64,000 nucleotides of DNA from Clostridia bacterium (GTDB lineage Bacteria > Bacillota > Clostridia > Oscillospirales > Acutalibacteraceae). This document shows, one piece after another, positions 32,564 to 41,051 of the stretch. Where the stretch lies: positions 1-64,000 of the forward strand of contig JAFXGK010000019.1 in the NCBI GenBank assembly GCA_017513245.1. Reading direction: 5' to 3'. Position 1 is the stretch's first letter, and each line of letters begins with the position of its first letter. The notes below the pieces were generated by a model. That model was not told where the DNA came from and did not search any database. It worked only from the letters and a program-made list of their open reading frames with translations. A program made the position numbers and the translations under genes.

Positions 32564-33262
32564 ATGGCGGTAAAAGAATATTCCTATAAAAAGCATAAAA
32601 ACATTTACTGTTCGGCGCACACCAAGGTAAAGGAAATGCGGAGCAAAGACGGTTCGGACGTCGTTTTGGTGTCCGAGCAGCTTATGAGCAAGATAGAAGA
32701 ACTTTTTTCGGCCCTTCGCTGCAGTAAATACGTAATCACAAGCGGCTACCGCACACCGCAGTACGATATAAAGGTGGGCGGTAACGGCAGGGGACAGCAC
32801 ACGCTCGGAAAGGCGGTGGACGCGCGGTTTTACGACCAAAAAGGCAAGATAATACCCGCAAAAATCGTCTGCTGCGTTGCGCAGGACATAGGCTTTACGG
32901 GTATTGCAAATATCTCCTCGGCTTATAAAAACGTGCACCTCGATACGCGTTCGTCGGGTCGCTACTTGGGCGATGAAATTTACGGCACAAACTCGGTAAC
33001 CACCGATTTTTATAAGTATTTCGGACTTACCGCAGCCGATATAGAAAAGTATACCGATAGCCGCGGTCAAAATCTCTTCGCTCGCTACGGAGGTAATAGC
33101 GTCAGCATCGTCTCGGCGCTTAGGTCGCTCGGTGAGCAGTCCTCTTATAATTACCGCGCAAAAATAGCTAAAATAAACGGAATCGAGGGCTATCGCGGCA
33201 CCGCGGCGCAAAATACCGAGCTGCTTAAAATGCTCAAAAAAGGGGTGCTCGTAAAGCCGTGA
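32564..33262 (+). CDS. M15-type D,D/L,D-carboxypeptidase endolysin
   Basis: This 232-residue phage-type lysin has a peptidase M15A domain (about 25-140), with S-G-Y-R-T-P followed by zinc ligands His79, Asp86 (Q-H-T-L-G-K-A-V-D-A) and His125 (N-V-H-L-D). The C-terminal 80 residues end with I-A-K-I-N-G-I-x-x-Y-x-G-T-A-A-Q-N-T-x-L-L-x-x-L-K, a wall-binding module seen in Clostridial phage lysins. There is no signal peptide, so release needs the holin encoded next. The ATG follows AGGAGGTG. It would cut peptide cross-links in peptidoglycan. Confidence 0.85.
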   Translation: MAVKEYSYKKHKNIYCSAHTKVKEMRSKDGSDVVLVSEQLMSKIEELFSALRCSKYVITSGYRTPQYDIKVGGNGRGQHTLGKAVDARFYDQKGKIIPAKIVCCVAQDIGFTGIANISSAYKNVHLDTRSSGRYLGDEIYGTNSVTTDFYKYFGLTAADIEKYTDSRGQNLFARYGGNSVSIVSALRSLGEQSSYNYRAKIAKINGIEGYRGTAAQNTELLKMLKKGVLVKP

Positions 33263-33555
33263 CAACAGAGGAAAGAATAGCCTCGCTCGAGGCAAACGAA
33301 AAGAATATTTTCCACGCGCTCGACGAAACCAAGCAGGATATTCGCGTGTTGCAGGAGCTTACGAAAGCGGTGCAAAAAATAGCCGACCGCACCGACAATA
33401 CCGCGGCACTGCTCGAGAAGGTTGACAAACGTCTTGCCAAAATTGAGCGCAAGCCGGCGGCCGACTTCGACCATTATAAAAAGGCCTTTATAACAGCGGC
33501 GGTAACCGGCGCGGCAGGAATATTGTTCGGTGCGCTGTTTTCGGCAATACTTTAA
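33259..33555 (+). CDS. XhlA-like holin-associated protein
   Basis: This 98-residue protein has an N-terminal coiled coil (about 1-65, E-R-I-A-S-L-E-A-N-E-K-N-I-F-H-A-L-D) and a single C-terminal membrane helix (78-96). That is the layout of XhlA/hemolysin XhlA proteins, which work with holins in prophage-mediated lysis. It starts with GTG four bases inside the endolysin stop (GTGA) behind AAAGGGGTG. Confidence 0.75.
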   Translation: MTTEERIASLEANEKNIFHALDETKQDIRVLQELTKAVQKIADRTDNTAALLEKVDKRLAKIERKPAADFDHYKKAFITAAVTGAAGILFGALFSAIL

Positions 33556-33565
33556 GGAGGAAGCA

Positions 33566-33757
33566 ATGAAAAATATATTATCGCGTTTTCGTTCGTGGGC
33601 GCTGTGGCTGTCGCTTGCGGCGCTTATCGTTTTTTGCGTTAAGGAGTTTTGCGGAGTGGATATATCGCTAAAAGCCGATGCGTTTATGAACGTGCTGCTG
33701 CCGGTACTCGTAGCCTTCGGCATCGTAAACAACCCAACTGACAAGAAAAATATATAA
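33566..33757 (+). CDS. Phage holin (phi LC3-like)
   Basis: This 63-residue protein has two membrane segments (about 8-23 and 40-55), with the conserved tail F-G-I-V-N-N-P-T-D-K-K of phi LC3-type holins. It would open the membrane so the endolysin can reach the wall. The start at 33566 follows AAGGAGG; the frame opens at 33530 inside the XhlA gene. It closes the cassette and a terminator follows two bases later. Confidence 0.8.
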   Translation: MKNILSRFRSWALWLSLAALIVFCVKEFCGVDISLKADAFMNVLLPVLVAFGIVNNPTDKKNI

Positions 33758-33758
33758 G

Positions 33759-33792
33759 AAAAGCGATGGTGTTTTGCACCATCGCTTTTTTC
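33759..33792. terminator. Bidirectional terminator
   Basis: A stem AAAGCGATGGTG/CACCATCGCTTT with a TTTTG loop is flanked by A and T runs, between the holin gene and the convergent esterase gene. Confidence 0.92.
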
Positions 33793-34847
33793 TATTTAAG
33801 TATTCTTGTGAACTCGCCTATCAGCGTGTCTGCAAAGCGGTACATGCCGATATCGTTGGGGTGGCAACCGTCTATCGTGCATTCGGCGCGGTCGGCGCCC
33901 TCAAAAATGCGCTTGCCGTCGATGAAATAAACGTTGCGGTCGCCGCGCTCACGAGCCTTGAGATAGCTGTTGTATATAATATCTCTGCGGCGAGGAGCAC
34001 CGTTAGGATCATTGTCAAAATCAGGCTTCGAAAGCATAAAGTAGGGGATATCGGGGTGTGCCTCGCGTATAATCTCGTACATACGGAAGTGGGTTTCCTC
34101 CAGGTGCTCATAGGAAGGAGCGTTATGGTCGTAGTCGGATACGAATACGCTCATATCGCGGCTGGCCATATAGCGAACAACGCTCTCCTCACCCTTGCCC
34201 TGGCCCGAGAAGCCGAGGTTTACATAATCTATGTTAAATCTGCGCGAAATAAAGTTTTCATAGGTAAGTCCGGGTCGGGATGCGCATCCTCCCTGCGTTA
34301 TGGAGGAGCCGTAGAAGAAGATGGGGGCGCAGTCGCGGTAGCCGTCGGTCTTTTCGATTTTCGAGCCCTTCTTAAATCCTAACTCGATGAAAACGGGAGC
34401 ACCGTAGCTGGGGAAATTAAGGGTAAGGTCCTTCATTCCCATACCTGCCCAAAGGCTGTAAGCATAGGAGGGCGCGCCGTTGCAGGGCGGGCGGTAGGAG
34501 CCGCGGAAGGTGCTGCCGAAGGCGGTGTTTTCGTAAAGGTCAAATCCGCCTGCATTTATAAACGCCATATGTGACATTAAACTGGCCGAAGCAAACTTAA
34601 CGCGCAGCGCAAGATAGGGCGAATCGGTCTTAAAACGGAGTCGGCCGCCTGCAGTGTTGCGTGAGCAATGGAAAAGTTCGTCACTTATTGCCTTCGTAAC
34701 CTCTTCGGGCAGGCGACGGTAGCCGTCGTCACCGTAATCGAGCAGTCCGTAAAGGGTGAAGGCTTCTTCGCGAATTCCGTGCCATTCAAGGTCCTCAGGC
34801 AGCTCGCAGCATATGTCAAAATTCTTATCAATCTGGCTGATATCCAT
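33792..34847 (-). CDS. SGNH/GDSL family esterase
   Basis: This is a cytosolic (no signal peptide) two-domain SGNH hydrolase of 351 residues. The N-terminal half (about 1-170) is a beta-sandwich-like domain often attached to such esterases. The C-terminal half has the Ser block F-Y-G-S-S-I-T-Q-G-G, the Gly block N-L-G-F-S-G-Q-G and the Asp-His pair in D-G-C-H-P-N-D-I-G. Relatives deacetylate sugars, including acetylated xylan. AGGTGCT with GGAGG precedes the ATG. The intracellular site would suit removal of acetyl groups from imported oligosaccharides. Confidence 0.87.
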   Translation of the reverse strand: MDISQIDKNFDICCELPEDLEWHGIREEAFTLYGLLDYGDDGYRRLPEEVTKAISDELFHCSRNTAGGRLRFKTDSPYLALRVKFASASLMSHMAFINAGGFDLYENTAFGSTFRGSYRPPCNGAPSYAYSLWAGMGMKDLTLNFPSYGAPVFIELGFKKGSKIEKTDGYRDCAPIFFYGSSITQGGCASRPGLTYENFISRRFNIDYVNLGFSGQGKGEESVVRYMASRDMSVFVSDYDHNAPSYEHLEETHFRMYEIIREAHPDIPYFMLSKPDFDNDPNGAPRRRDIIYNSYLKARERGDRNVYFIDGKRIFEGADRAECTIDGCHPNDIGMYRFADTLIGEFTRILK

Positions 34848-34874
34848 AATATAAGCACCTCCAATATGCCTTAA

Positions 34875-35579
34875 TTATAGGTGTATGTAAGGTGCGGTGT
34901 CAAGCATTTTTTTGAGTTCACATAGGGTGAGTGTAAGATTTCCGTTTTTCATTTTTTCGGGTAGTGCCGCCGCGGCATTTTTATCCATAAAAACGGTGTA
35001 TTTCGCCGCCGCGAGAATGCGACTTTCGCCTCGGTTTTTAACCGTTACCGTGTTGCCGGTCGGTACAAATCCGCCACGCCCCAAAACCACCCCTGCACGG
35101 GGCAGCCTTTCGCCTAAATTCAGCGCAACGGCAGGGGATAAAACGCCCTCGTTTTTAAGTATTATCGGCACGGCGCCGACCTCCCTCAGTGCACGTTCCG
35201 CGAAAGGGGCATAAAGACTTTCGTTTTGCGTCAAAATATATAGTGTGCGCACCCTCGTAAGCGGCCGTAAAACGGCGTTTTTGAGCCGTCCGTCGGGGTC
35301 GCAGATAACGGCGTCACGGCGGTCGGTAATAACATCGCAAAAGGCGTTAAGCATCAGCCGCGTTTCGAAAAAACGGCGATCAAGCATACGGTGCGAAAGC
35401 GCCTTCGGAAGTAAAACTCCTTCACTCGCTATCGGAATATCGCGCGGAAACTGCTTTATAAGTCTGCTTATACATTTGGGTTTGAGTTTTGGCGGTATAC
35501 TGATTTCGAAAAAATTTTTACCTCCATAGGATACCTCGCTTACTGTAAGGTCGTCACCGCGATGCATATAAATAAACAT
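34875..35579 (-). CDS. Conserved protein of unknown function
   Basis: I do not recognise this 234-residue protein. It has no signal peptide or membrane helix. The middle has a Rossmann-like alternation of strand and helix (A-V-I-C-D-P-D-G-R-L-K-N and T-L-Y-I-L-T-Q-N around residues 90-125), then G-x-V-L-G-R-G-G-F-V-P-T-G near 165. It could bind a nucleotide or sugar phosphate, but this is a guess. Two starts are possible, 35579 or 35567. It lies 27 bases upstream of the esterase on the same strand. Confidence 0.7.
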   Translation of the reverse strand: MFIYMHRGDDLTVSEVSYGGKNFFEISIPPKLKPKCISRLIKQFPRDIPIASEGVLLPKALSHRMLDRRFFETRLMLNAFCDVITDRRDAVICDPDGRLKNAVLRPLTRVRTLYILTQNESLYAPFAERALREVGAVPIILKNEGVLSPAVALNLGERLPRAGVVLGRGGFVPTGNTVTVKNRGESRILAAAKYTVFMDKNAAAALPEKMKNGNLTLTLCELKKMLDTAPYIHL

Positions 35580-35600
35580 ACCCTAAAACCCCGCCTTTAC

Positions 35601-35629
35601 TTGACAAATACATTAAAATAGAATATGAT
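35601..35629 (+). promoter_or_regulatory. Promoter of the sugar transferase operon
   Basis: TTGACA (35601-35606), 17 bases and TATGAT (35624-35629). Confidence 0.75.
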
Positions 35630-35704
35630 TTATATTAAGAATAAAGACCGGATATGCAAAGTGTTTTGTGTGATAATTTCGGAAGTATCAACAGGTGTTT
35701 CAAT

Positions 35705-37069
35705 ATGAATGTACTAATTAAATTTCGCAAGACCGTAATGTTCACCGTTAAGGCCTTTATAACGCTGGCAATCACCTTTTCGTTTATCTTCATATGGCAG
35801 TCGGGCTATCCGCAGGCACTGTACGTTAACGAAGGTAACTACGTGGTTGTATTTGCGTTTATCTTCCTTTTGCTTACGTTCATAAAGCTTTACGGCGGTT
35901 TTAAAATCGGCGTATTCCGTATGCACGAGTTGTGGTACAGCCTTGGAATTGCAATTGTGTTTACAAACTTTATAATGTACGTTATCTTTTGTCTTGTTGT
36001 TCGTGCAGTTTTGCCGCCGTGGGCAATGCTCGGCGGAACGGTGCTGCAGATAATGCTTACCGGCGTAAACGTATATGCCGCCAACAGCATCTATTTCTCG
36101 CTTTACAGCTCGCGTAAGATACTTGCTATCTATAGCGGTGACGAGCACGGTAAGCAAACGATTATGAAGATGTCGCGTATCCCCGAGCGTTATACAATCG
36201 CCAAGGCGCTCTCGATTAAGGGCTGCAGCCGCAAGAAGATACACGCCGAAATCGATAAATATAAGGCCATCCTCATCTGCGACTTTGACCAAACCAAGAA
36301 GGATGATATCCTTCGTTACTGCTACGAAAAACGCAAGAGAATATATCTTCTGCCCTCCAGCACCGATATTATTCTCAGCAGTTCGTATCAGAGCCAGGTG
36401 TTCGATACACCGCTGCTTATGTGCCGTAACTACGGCCTTACGATGGAACAACTTATCGTAAAGCGTGCAATGGATATCATCGTATCGCTGCTTATGCTGA
36501 TTGTTGCCAGCCCCATAATGCTTGTAACGGCAATTGCCATCAAGCTTTGCGACGGCGGCCCAATCCTCTTTAAACAGAACCGTGTAACTCGCGACGGTGA
36601 AATTTTCAACGTGCTTAAATTCCGTTCGATGATAGTTGATGCGGATAAAGATGGCGTTCGCGGCGCCAGCAATAACGATAATCGCATAACCCCCGTAGGC
36701 AAGATAATCCGCGCCTGCCGAGTGGACGAGCTGCCCCAGCTTATCAACGTGCTGCGCGGCGATATGTCCCTTGTGGGACCGCGACCCGAACGAACCGAAA
36801 ACGTCTACACGTACACCGAAAAGTACCCCGATTTCAACCTGCGACACAGGGTTAAGGGCGGACTTACGGGTTACGCGCAGATTTACGGAAAATACAATAC
36901 AAGTCCCGAGGACAAGCTTAATATGGACTTAATTTATATCGAAAAATACTCAACGTTTTTGGATATAAAACTGCTCCTTATGACCTTCAAGATTTTATTC
37001 ATGAAGGAAAGCACCGAGGGCTTTGAGGAAAAACCAAAAGACACTGAACAAGAGAAAGGAAAGGAATAA
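35705..37069 (+). CDS. Polyprenyl-phosphate sugar-1-phosphate transferase
   Basis: This membrane enzyme starts a polysaccharide repeat by moving a sugar-1-phosphate from its nucleotide to undecaprenyl phosphate. Four N-terminal helices (about 1-130) and a CoA-binding-like domain precede a fifth helix near residue 265. The catalytic part follows, with L-F-K-Q-x-R-V-x-R-x-G, F-x-V-L-K-F-R-S-M, R-x-x-x-x-D-E-L-P-Q-L-I-N-V-L-x-G-D-M-S-L-V-G-P-R-P and Y. Start 35705 follows AACAGGTG. The length is 454 residues. The nucleotidyltransferase gene four bases downstream probably makes the sugar nucleotide. Confidence 0.92.
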   Translation: MNVLIKFRKTVMFTVKAFITLAITFSFIFIWQSGYPQALYVNEGNYVVVFAFIFLLLTFIKLYGGFKIGVFRMHELWYSLGIAIVFTNFIMYVIFCLVVRAVLPPWAMLGGTVLQIMLTGVNVYAANSIYFSLYSSRKILAIYSGDEHGKQTIMKMSRIPERYTIAKALSIKGCSRKKIHAEIDKYKAILICDFDQTKKDDILRYCYEKRKRIYLLPSSTDIILSSSYQSQVFDTPLLMCRNYGLTMEQLIVKRAMDIIVSLLMLIVASPIMLVTAIAIKLCDGGPILFKQNRVTRDGEIFNVLKFRSMIVDADKDGVRGASNNDNRITPVGKIIRACRVDELPQLINVLRGDMSLVGPRPERTENVYTYTEKYPDFNLRHRVKGGLTGYAQIYGKYNTSPEDKLNMDLIYIEKYSTFLDIKLLLMTFKILFMKESTEGFEEKPKDTEQEKGKE

Positions 37070-37072
37070 AAA

Positions 37073-37951
37073 ATGAGTTTTAATGCAACACTTGTAGTAA
37101 TGGCAGCAGGTATGGGAAGCCGCTTCGGCGGACTTAAGCAGATGGAGCCCGTGGGAAGAAACGGTGAAGCACTGCTTGACTTCTCGGTATACGATGCTAA
37201 AAAAGCAGGTTTCAATAAGGTTGTTTTCGTTATCAAGCACGAAATCGAAAAGGAATTCAAGGCTATCGTAGGCTCCCGCGTAGAGAAGGTTCTGCCGGTT
37301 GAATACGTTTATCAGGAGGTTGACAAGCTTCCCGAAGGCTACACCTACCTTAACAACCGCAAAAAGCCCTGGGGTACAGGTCAGGCAATTCTCCTTTGCC
37401 GTGACGTAGTTAAGGAGCCCTTCGTTGTTATCAACGCAGACGATTTCTACGGCGCTTCGGCATACCGTCAGATTTACGAGCAGTTAAAGGCAGATACAAG
37501 TCGCTACTGCATGGTAGGCTTCCGTCTTGCAAACACCCTTACCGAAAACGGTCACGTTTCGCGTGGTGTATGTGTTACCGAAAACGGTATGCTCACCGAT
37601 ATCGATGAAGTAACCAAGATTAAGGACTGCAAATATACCCTCGACGATGAAAACTGGATTGACCTTTCTCCCGATACCGTTGTTTCGATGAATATGTGGG
37701 GCCTCACTCCCGACATTTTCGATTACCTCGATCGCGAGTTCCGTCTTTTCTTGGATAAGAATATCGAAGAGCCCAAGACCGAGTTCTACATTCCCCTTGT
37801 AATCGGCACCTTAGTTAAAAACGGCGAAAAAGAGGTTCGCGTTTTAGCAAGTGAGGACCGTTGGTACGGCGTTACATACAAGGAAGATAAGGACGACGTT
37901 GTAAAGGCTATCGGCAAAATGATCGACAACGGTCAGTACGAAGGTATGTAA
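37073..37951 (+). CDS. Sugar-phosphate nucleotidyltransferase
   Basis: This 292-residue enzyme joins a nucleotide to a sugar phosphate. The nucleotide-binding opening is V-M-A-A-G-M-G-S-R-F-G-G-L-K-Q-M-E-P-V-G (9-28), and a later V-V-I-N-A-D-D-F-Y-G holds the metal-binding Asp. Family members include UDP-glucose pyrophosphorylase-like and GlmU-like proteins; the sugar and base cannot be read. It follows the transferase gene with AAGGAAAGG upstream and the two likely feed one surface-glycan pathway. Confidence 0.88.
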   Translation: MSFNATLVVMAAGMGSRFGGLKQMEPVGRNGEALLDFSVYDAKKAGFNKVVFVIKHEIEKEFKAIVGSRVEKVLPVEYVYQEVDKLPEGYTYLNNRKKPWGTGQAILLCRDVVKEPFVVINADDFYGASAYRQIYEQLKADTSRYCMVGFRLANTLTENGHVSRGVCVTENGMLTDIDEVTKIKDCKYTLDDENWIDLSPDTVVSMNMWGLTPDIFDYLDREFRLFLDKNIEEPKTEFYIPLVIGTLVKNGEKEVRVLASEDRWYGVTYKEDKDDVVKAIGKMIDNGQYEGM

Positions 37952-37954
37952 TAT

Positions 37955-37988
37955 AAAATCGGTGGGGTAAACCCCGCCGATTTTTTTG
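37955..37988 (+). terminator. Terminator of the glycan operon
   Basis: A 12-base-pair stem AAATCGGTGGGG/CCCCGCCGATTT with loop TAAA is followed by T7. Confidence 0.93.
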
Positions 37989-38031
37989 TAAAATTTTTTT
38001 AAAAAAAGCCGCAATTTTGCTAATAATTATA

Positions 38032-38059
38032 TTGACCTTTAAAATTTATATAGTATAAT
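38032..38059 (+). promoter_or_regulatory. Promoter of pckA
   Basis: TTGACC (38032-38037), 16 bases and TATAAT (38054-38059). The ATG is 55 bases downstream of the -10 box. Confidence 0.7.
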
Positions 38060-38114
38060 ATAAAAGGAGAAAATTGTGACTAATTTATCAATCTTCAAAA
38101 AAGGAGAAACCACG

Positions 38115-39893
38115 ATGACAAACAATAAGACAGTTTTAAAATGGCTTGACGAAGTTAAAGAGCTTCTCACTCCCGACGAGGTAGTATGGATCGACGGTAG
38201 TGAAGAGCAGATTGCAAAGCTTCGTGAAGAGGCTGAGGCACAGGGCGAGATGTTCAAGCTCAATCAGGAAAAACTTCCGGGTTGCTATCTGCATCGCACC
38301 AACCCCAACGACGTTGCTCGCGTTGAGGACAGAACCTTCATCTGCACTAAGACAAAGGAAGAAGCAGGCCCCACCAACAACTGGTGTGACCCCGGCGAGA
38401 TGTACAAGAAGCTCTACGACATCGCTCGTGGCAGCTACAAGGGCAGAACCATGTATATCATTCCTTATTCCATGGGCCCGATAGGTTCCCCCCTTGCCAA
38501 GGTTGGTATTGAGGTAACCGATTCCATCTACGTTGTACTCAACATGGTTATCATGACCCGTGTAAGCCTTAAGGTTTTAGACGTTCTCGGCGACAGCAAC
38601 GACTGGGTTCGCGGTCTGCATTCTCGCTGTGACGTTGACCCTGAGAAGCGTTATATCTGCCAGTTCCCGCAGGATAACACCATTATCTCTGTTAACTCCG
38701 GCTACGGCGGAAACGTTCTTCTCGGCAAAAAGTGCTTCGCACTTCGTATAGCATCCTACCAGGGCTGGAAGGAAGGCTGGATGGCTGAGCATATGCTTAT
38801 CCTCGGAATCGAAAATCCGAAGGGTGAGGTTAAGTACGTTGCAGCAGCATTCCCCTCTGCCTGCGGTAAGACCAACCTCGCTATGATGATTCCGCCCAAG
38901 TATCTCCGCGATAAGGGCTACAAGGTTTGGACAGTAGGCGACGATATCGCTTGGATGCGCATAGGTCCCGATGGCCGTCTCTACGCCATCAACCCCGAAA
39001 ACGGCTTCTTCGGTGTTGCCCCCGGCACCAACGAAAAGTCCAACTACAACGCTCTTCAGTCTACCATGAAAAACACCATCTTCACCAACGTTGCTCTCGA
39101 CCTTAACGACAACACCGTTTGGTGGGAAGGTCTTAATAAGAATCTTCCTGAGAACGCTCTTGATTGGAAGGGCAATAAGTGGGATGCTTCTAAGTTTAAC
39201 AAGGCTGATAAGTCTACCTGCGCAGCACACCCCAACTCTCGCTTTACTGCTCCCGCTGTAAACTGCCCCTGCATCTCCGAAGAGTTTGATAAGGGCAGCG
39301 GCGTTCCGATTTCTGCTATTATCTTCGGCGGCCGTCGTGCAAAGTGCGCTCCGCTGGTATACCAGTCGAAGGATTGGAAGAACGGCGTATTTATCGGTTC
39401 CGCAATGGCATCCGAGACCACCGCAGCAGCTGCAGGTGCAGTTGGTGTTGTTCGTCGCGATCCTATGGCTATGCTTCCGTTCTGCGGATACAATATGTCT
39501 GATTACTTCCAGCATTGGCTCGATATGGGCGAAAAGCTTGGTGACAAGGCTCCCAAGATCTTCAACGTTAACTGGTTCCGTACCGACGATGAAGGCAACT
39601 TCATTTGGCCCGGATTCGGTGACAATATGCGTGTTCTTAACTGGATCATCGATCGTTGCGAAGGCAAGGCCGACGCTGACGAGACCGCTATCGGCTTCGT
39701 TCCGAAGGCAGAGGATATCGACCTTACCGACCTCGACTTCGACATCGATACCTTAAAGAGCATCTTAGCAGTTGACAAGGATGTTTGGACCGCTGAGGCA
39801 AACGAAATCGAAGAACACTACAAGAAGTTCGGCGATAAGCTTCCCGCAGAGCTCCGCAATCAGCTTGACACCTTAAAGGCCAACTTAAAGTAA
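38115..39893 (+). CDS. pckA: Phosphoenolpyruvate carboxykinase (GTP)
   Basis: PEPCK interconverts oxaloacetate plus GTP with PEP, CO2 and GDP. In anaerobes it often runs in the carboxylating direction to form oxaloacetate, which would also feed the OAD pump at 2.8-6.1 kb. The 592 residues are of the GTP type: P-S-A-C-G-K-T-N-L-A-M is the kinase P-loop with its reactive Cys, and V-G-D-D-I-A-W-M, F-G-G-R-R-A-K and an N-W-F-R block follow. ATP-type enzymes have a different P-loop (G-L-S-G-T-G-K-T). AAAGGAG precedes ATG 38115; an upstream GTG at 38076 has no good site. It is monocistronic. Confidence 0.96.
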   Translation: MTNNKTVLKWLDEVKELLTPDEVVWIDGSEEQIAKLREEAEAQGEMFKLNQEKLPGCYLHRTNPNDVARVEDRTFICTKTKEEAGPTNNWCDPGEMYKKLYDIARGSYKGRTMYIIPYSMGPIGSPLAKVGIEVTDSIYVVLNMVIMTRVSLKVLDVLGDSNDWVRGLHSRCDVDPEKRYICQFPQDNTIISVNSGYGGNVLLGKKCFALRIASYQGWKEGWMAEHMLILGIENPKGEVKYVAAAFPSACGKTNLAMMIPPKYLRDKGYKVWTVGDDIAWMRIGPDGRLYAINPENGFFGVAPGTNEKSNYNALQSTMKNTIFTNVALDLNDNTVWWEGLNKNLPENALDWKGNKWDASKFNKADKSTCAAHPNSRFTAPAVNCPCISEEFDKGSGVPISAIIFGGRRAKCAPLVYQSKDWKNGVFIGSAMASETTAAAAGAVGVVRRDPMAMLPFCGYNMSDYFQHWLDMGEKLGDKAPKIFNVNWFRTDDEGNFIWPGFGDNMRVLNWIIDRCEGKADADETAIGFVPKAEDIDLTDLDFDIDTLKSILAVDKDVWTAEANEIEEHYKKFGDKLPAELRNQLDTLKANLK

Positions 39894-39902
39894 AAACAAA
39901 AT

Positions 39903-39934
39903 AGACGGACGGCTGAAGTGCCGTCCGTCTTTTG
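39903..39934 (+). terminator. Terminator of pckA
   Basis: An 11-base-pair stem AGACGGACGGC/GCCGTCCGTCT is followed by TTTG. Confidence 0.88.
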
Positions 39935-39993
39935 TGCTTATTTAGTGCATTTTTACATATTACCGTAAAAATATGCAAAAGTTTTTAGTTATA

Positions 39994-40080
39994 TTCATAA
40001 AAATGCAAAAAATAGGTGCATTTTGCATAAATATAGTGTATAATTATGAATATTTATTCTGTTTTTAGAATAAATATTCT
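39994..40080 (+). promoter_or_regulatory. ArgR-like operators and promoter of the arg operon
   Basis: Three 14-base boxes are clear: TTCATAAAAATGCA (39994-40007), TGAATATTTATTCT (40047-40060) and the perfect palindrome AGAATAAATATTCT (40067-40080). The last two are 20 bases apart, one face of the helix, as for paired ARG boxes. A perfect TATAAT is at 40039-40044, so the downstream boxes cover the start of transcription. The -35 element is weak. Further partial boxes lie at about 39948-39976. Confidence 0.7.
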
Positions 40081-40105
40081 ATTTTGTTGAAAAGAGGTTA
40101 TCTTC

Positions 40106-41038
40106 TTGGTAAAGGTATTTATCGACGGACGTGAGGGCACGACGGGACTTCGCATAGTAGAGCGTCTCAGCGGCCGAAGAGATATTGAACTTATGCTTAT
40201 CGACGAGCAGCTCCGTAAGGACCCCGAAGAGCGTAAGAAATATTTAAACAGCTGTGATATAGCTTTTCTCTGCCTGCCCGATGCAGCCGCAAGGGAAGCC
40301 GTAGCAATGGTCGAGAGCGAAAACGTTCGCATAATCGATACCTCTACCGCGCACCGAACCGACCCCGACTGGGTATACGGTTTTCCGGAGCTTAAAGAAA
40401 CGCTTGCGAGCCGTCTTCCTACCGCCAAGCGCGTAGCCGTACCCGGCTGTCATGCCAGCGGCTTTAATGCGCTGGTGGCTCCGCTGGTTGAGGCCGGCGC
40501 AATCGACTCGGATGCGCTAATTACCTGCTTTTCTCTCACGGGCTATTCCGGCGGCGGCAAAAAAATGATTGCCGAATACGAGTCGGAAGCACCGACCGAA
40601 TTCAAAAGTCCCCGCATTTACGCCCTCGCACAGCAACATAAGCATCTGCGCGAGATGGCGGCAATCTCGGGCCTCAAAAATGAGCCTGTATTTTCACCCA
40701 TCGTTGACGATTATTATAGCGGTATGCTGGTTTCGGTGCCGTTTTTCGGCAGTCAGGTAAAGGGTGGAATCGAGGCAGTTAAAAAGATTTACCTTGAAAA
40801 ATATGCATCCTCAAAAATGGTGGATGTTAGTGATATATCGGCCGAAAAGGTCGGAGGAATGCTCGGCTCCAATAATCTGTCGGGCATCGACACAATGCAG
40901 ATTTTTGTCTGCGGAAATGAAGAACGCTTTACAGTCTCGGCCCGTTTTGACAACCTCGGCAAGGGCGCTTCGGGAGCCGCAGTTCAGTGCATGAACATAA
41001 TGCTCGGGCTCGACGAAGCAACGGGACTCGATATCTAA
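40106..41038 (+). CDS. argC: N-acetyl-gamma-glutamyl-phosphate reductase, short type
   Basis: ArgC reduces N-acetylglutamyl phosphate to the semialdehyde with NADPH. This is the type 2 form: 310 residues, opening V-F-I-D-G-R-E-G-T-T-G-L instead of the Rossmann G-A-x-G-Y-x-G of the long type. The catalytic Cys is in P-G-C-H-A-S-G-F, and S-L-T-G-Y-S-G-G-G-K-K-M is the substrate loop. The start is TTG at 40106 with AAGAGG ten bases upstream; no ATG or GTG fits better. It is the first gene of argC-J-B-D-F. Confidence 0.94.
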   Translation: MVKVFIDGREGTTGLRIVERLSGRRDIELMLIDEQLRKDPEERKKYLNSCDIAFLCLPDAAAREAVAMVESENVRIIDTSTAHRTDPDWVYGFPELKETLASRLPTAKRVAVPGCHASGFNALVAPLVEAGAIDSDALITCFSLTGYSGGGKKMIAEYESEAPTEFKSPRIYALAQQHKHLREMAAISGLKNEPVFSPIVDDYYSGMLVSVPFFGSQVKGGIEAVKKIYLEKYASSKMVDVSDISAEKVGGMLGSNNLSGIDTMQIFVCGNEERFTVSARFDNLGKGASGAAVQCMNIMLGLDEATGLDI

Positions 41039-41051
41039 CGGAGGAAAAAAT

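Noticed and set aside
31238-33757. Complete prophage
   Set aside because: No terminase, portal, capsid, tail-tube, integrase or repressor gene lies within or around the cassette.
35714-36847. Open frame of 377 codons on the minus strand
   Set aside because: It lies fully opposite the sugar-phosphate transferase gene, has no family features and no ribosome site, and is rich in His/Lys/Asn from the reverse reading.
38577-39515. Open frame of 312 codons on the minus strand
   Set aside because: It is the reverse of pckA, which has full catalytic motifs; the frame has Cys/His-rich random composition.
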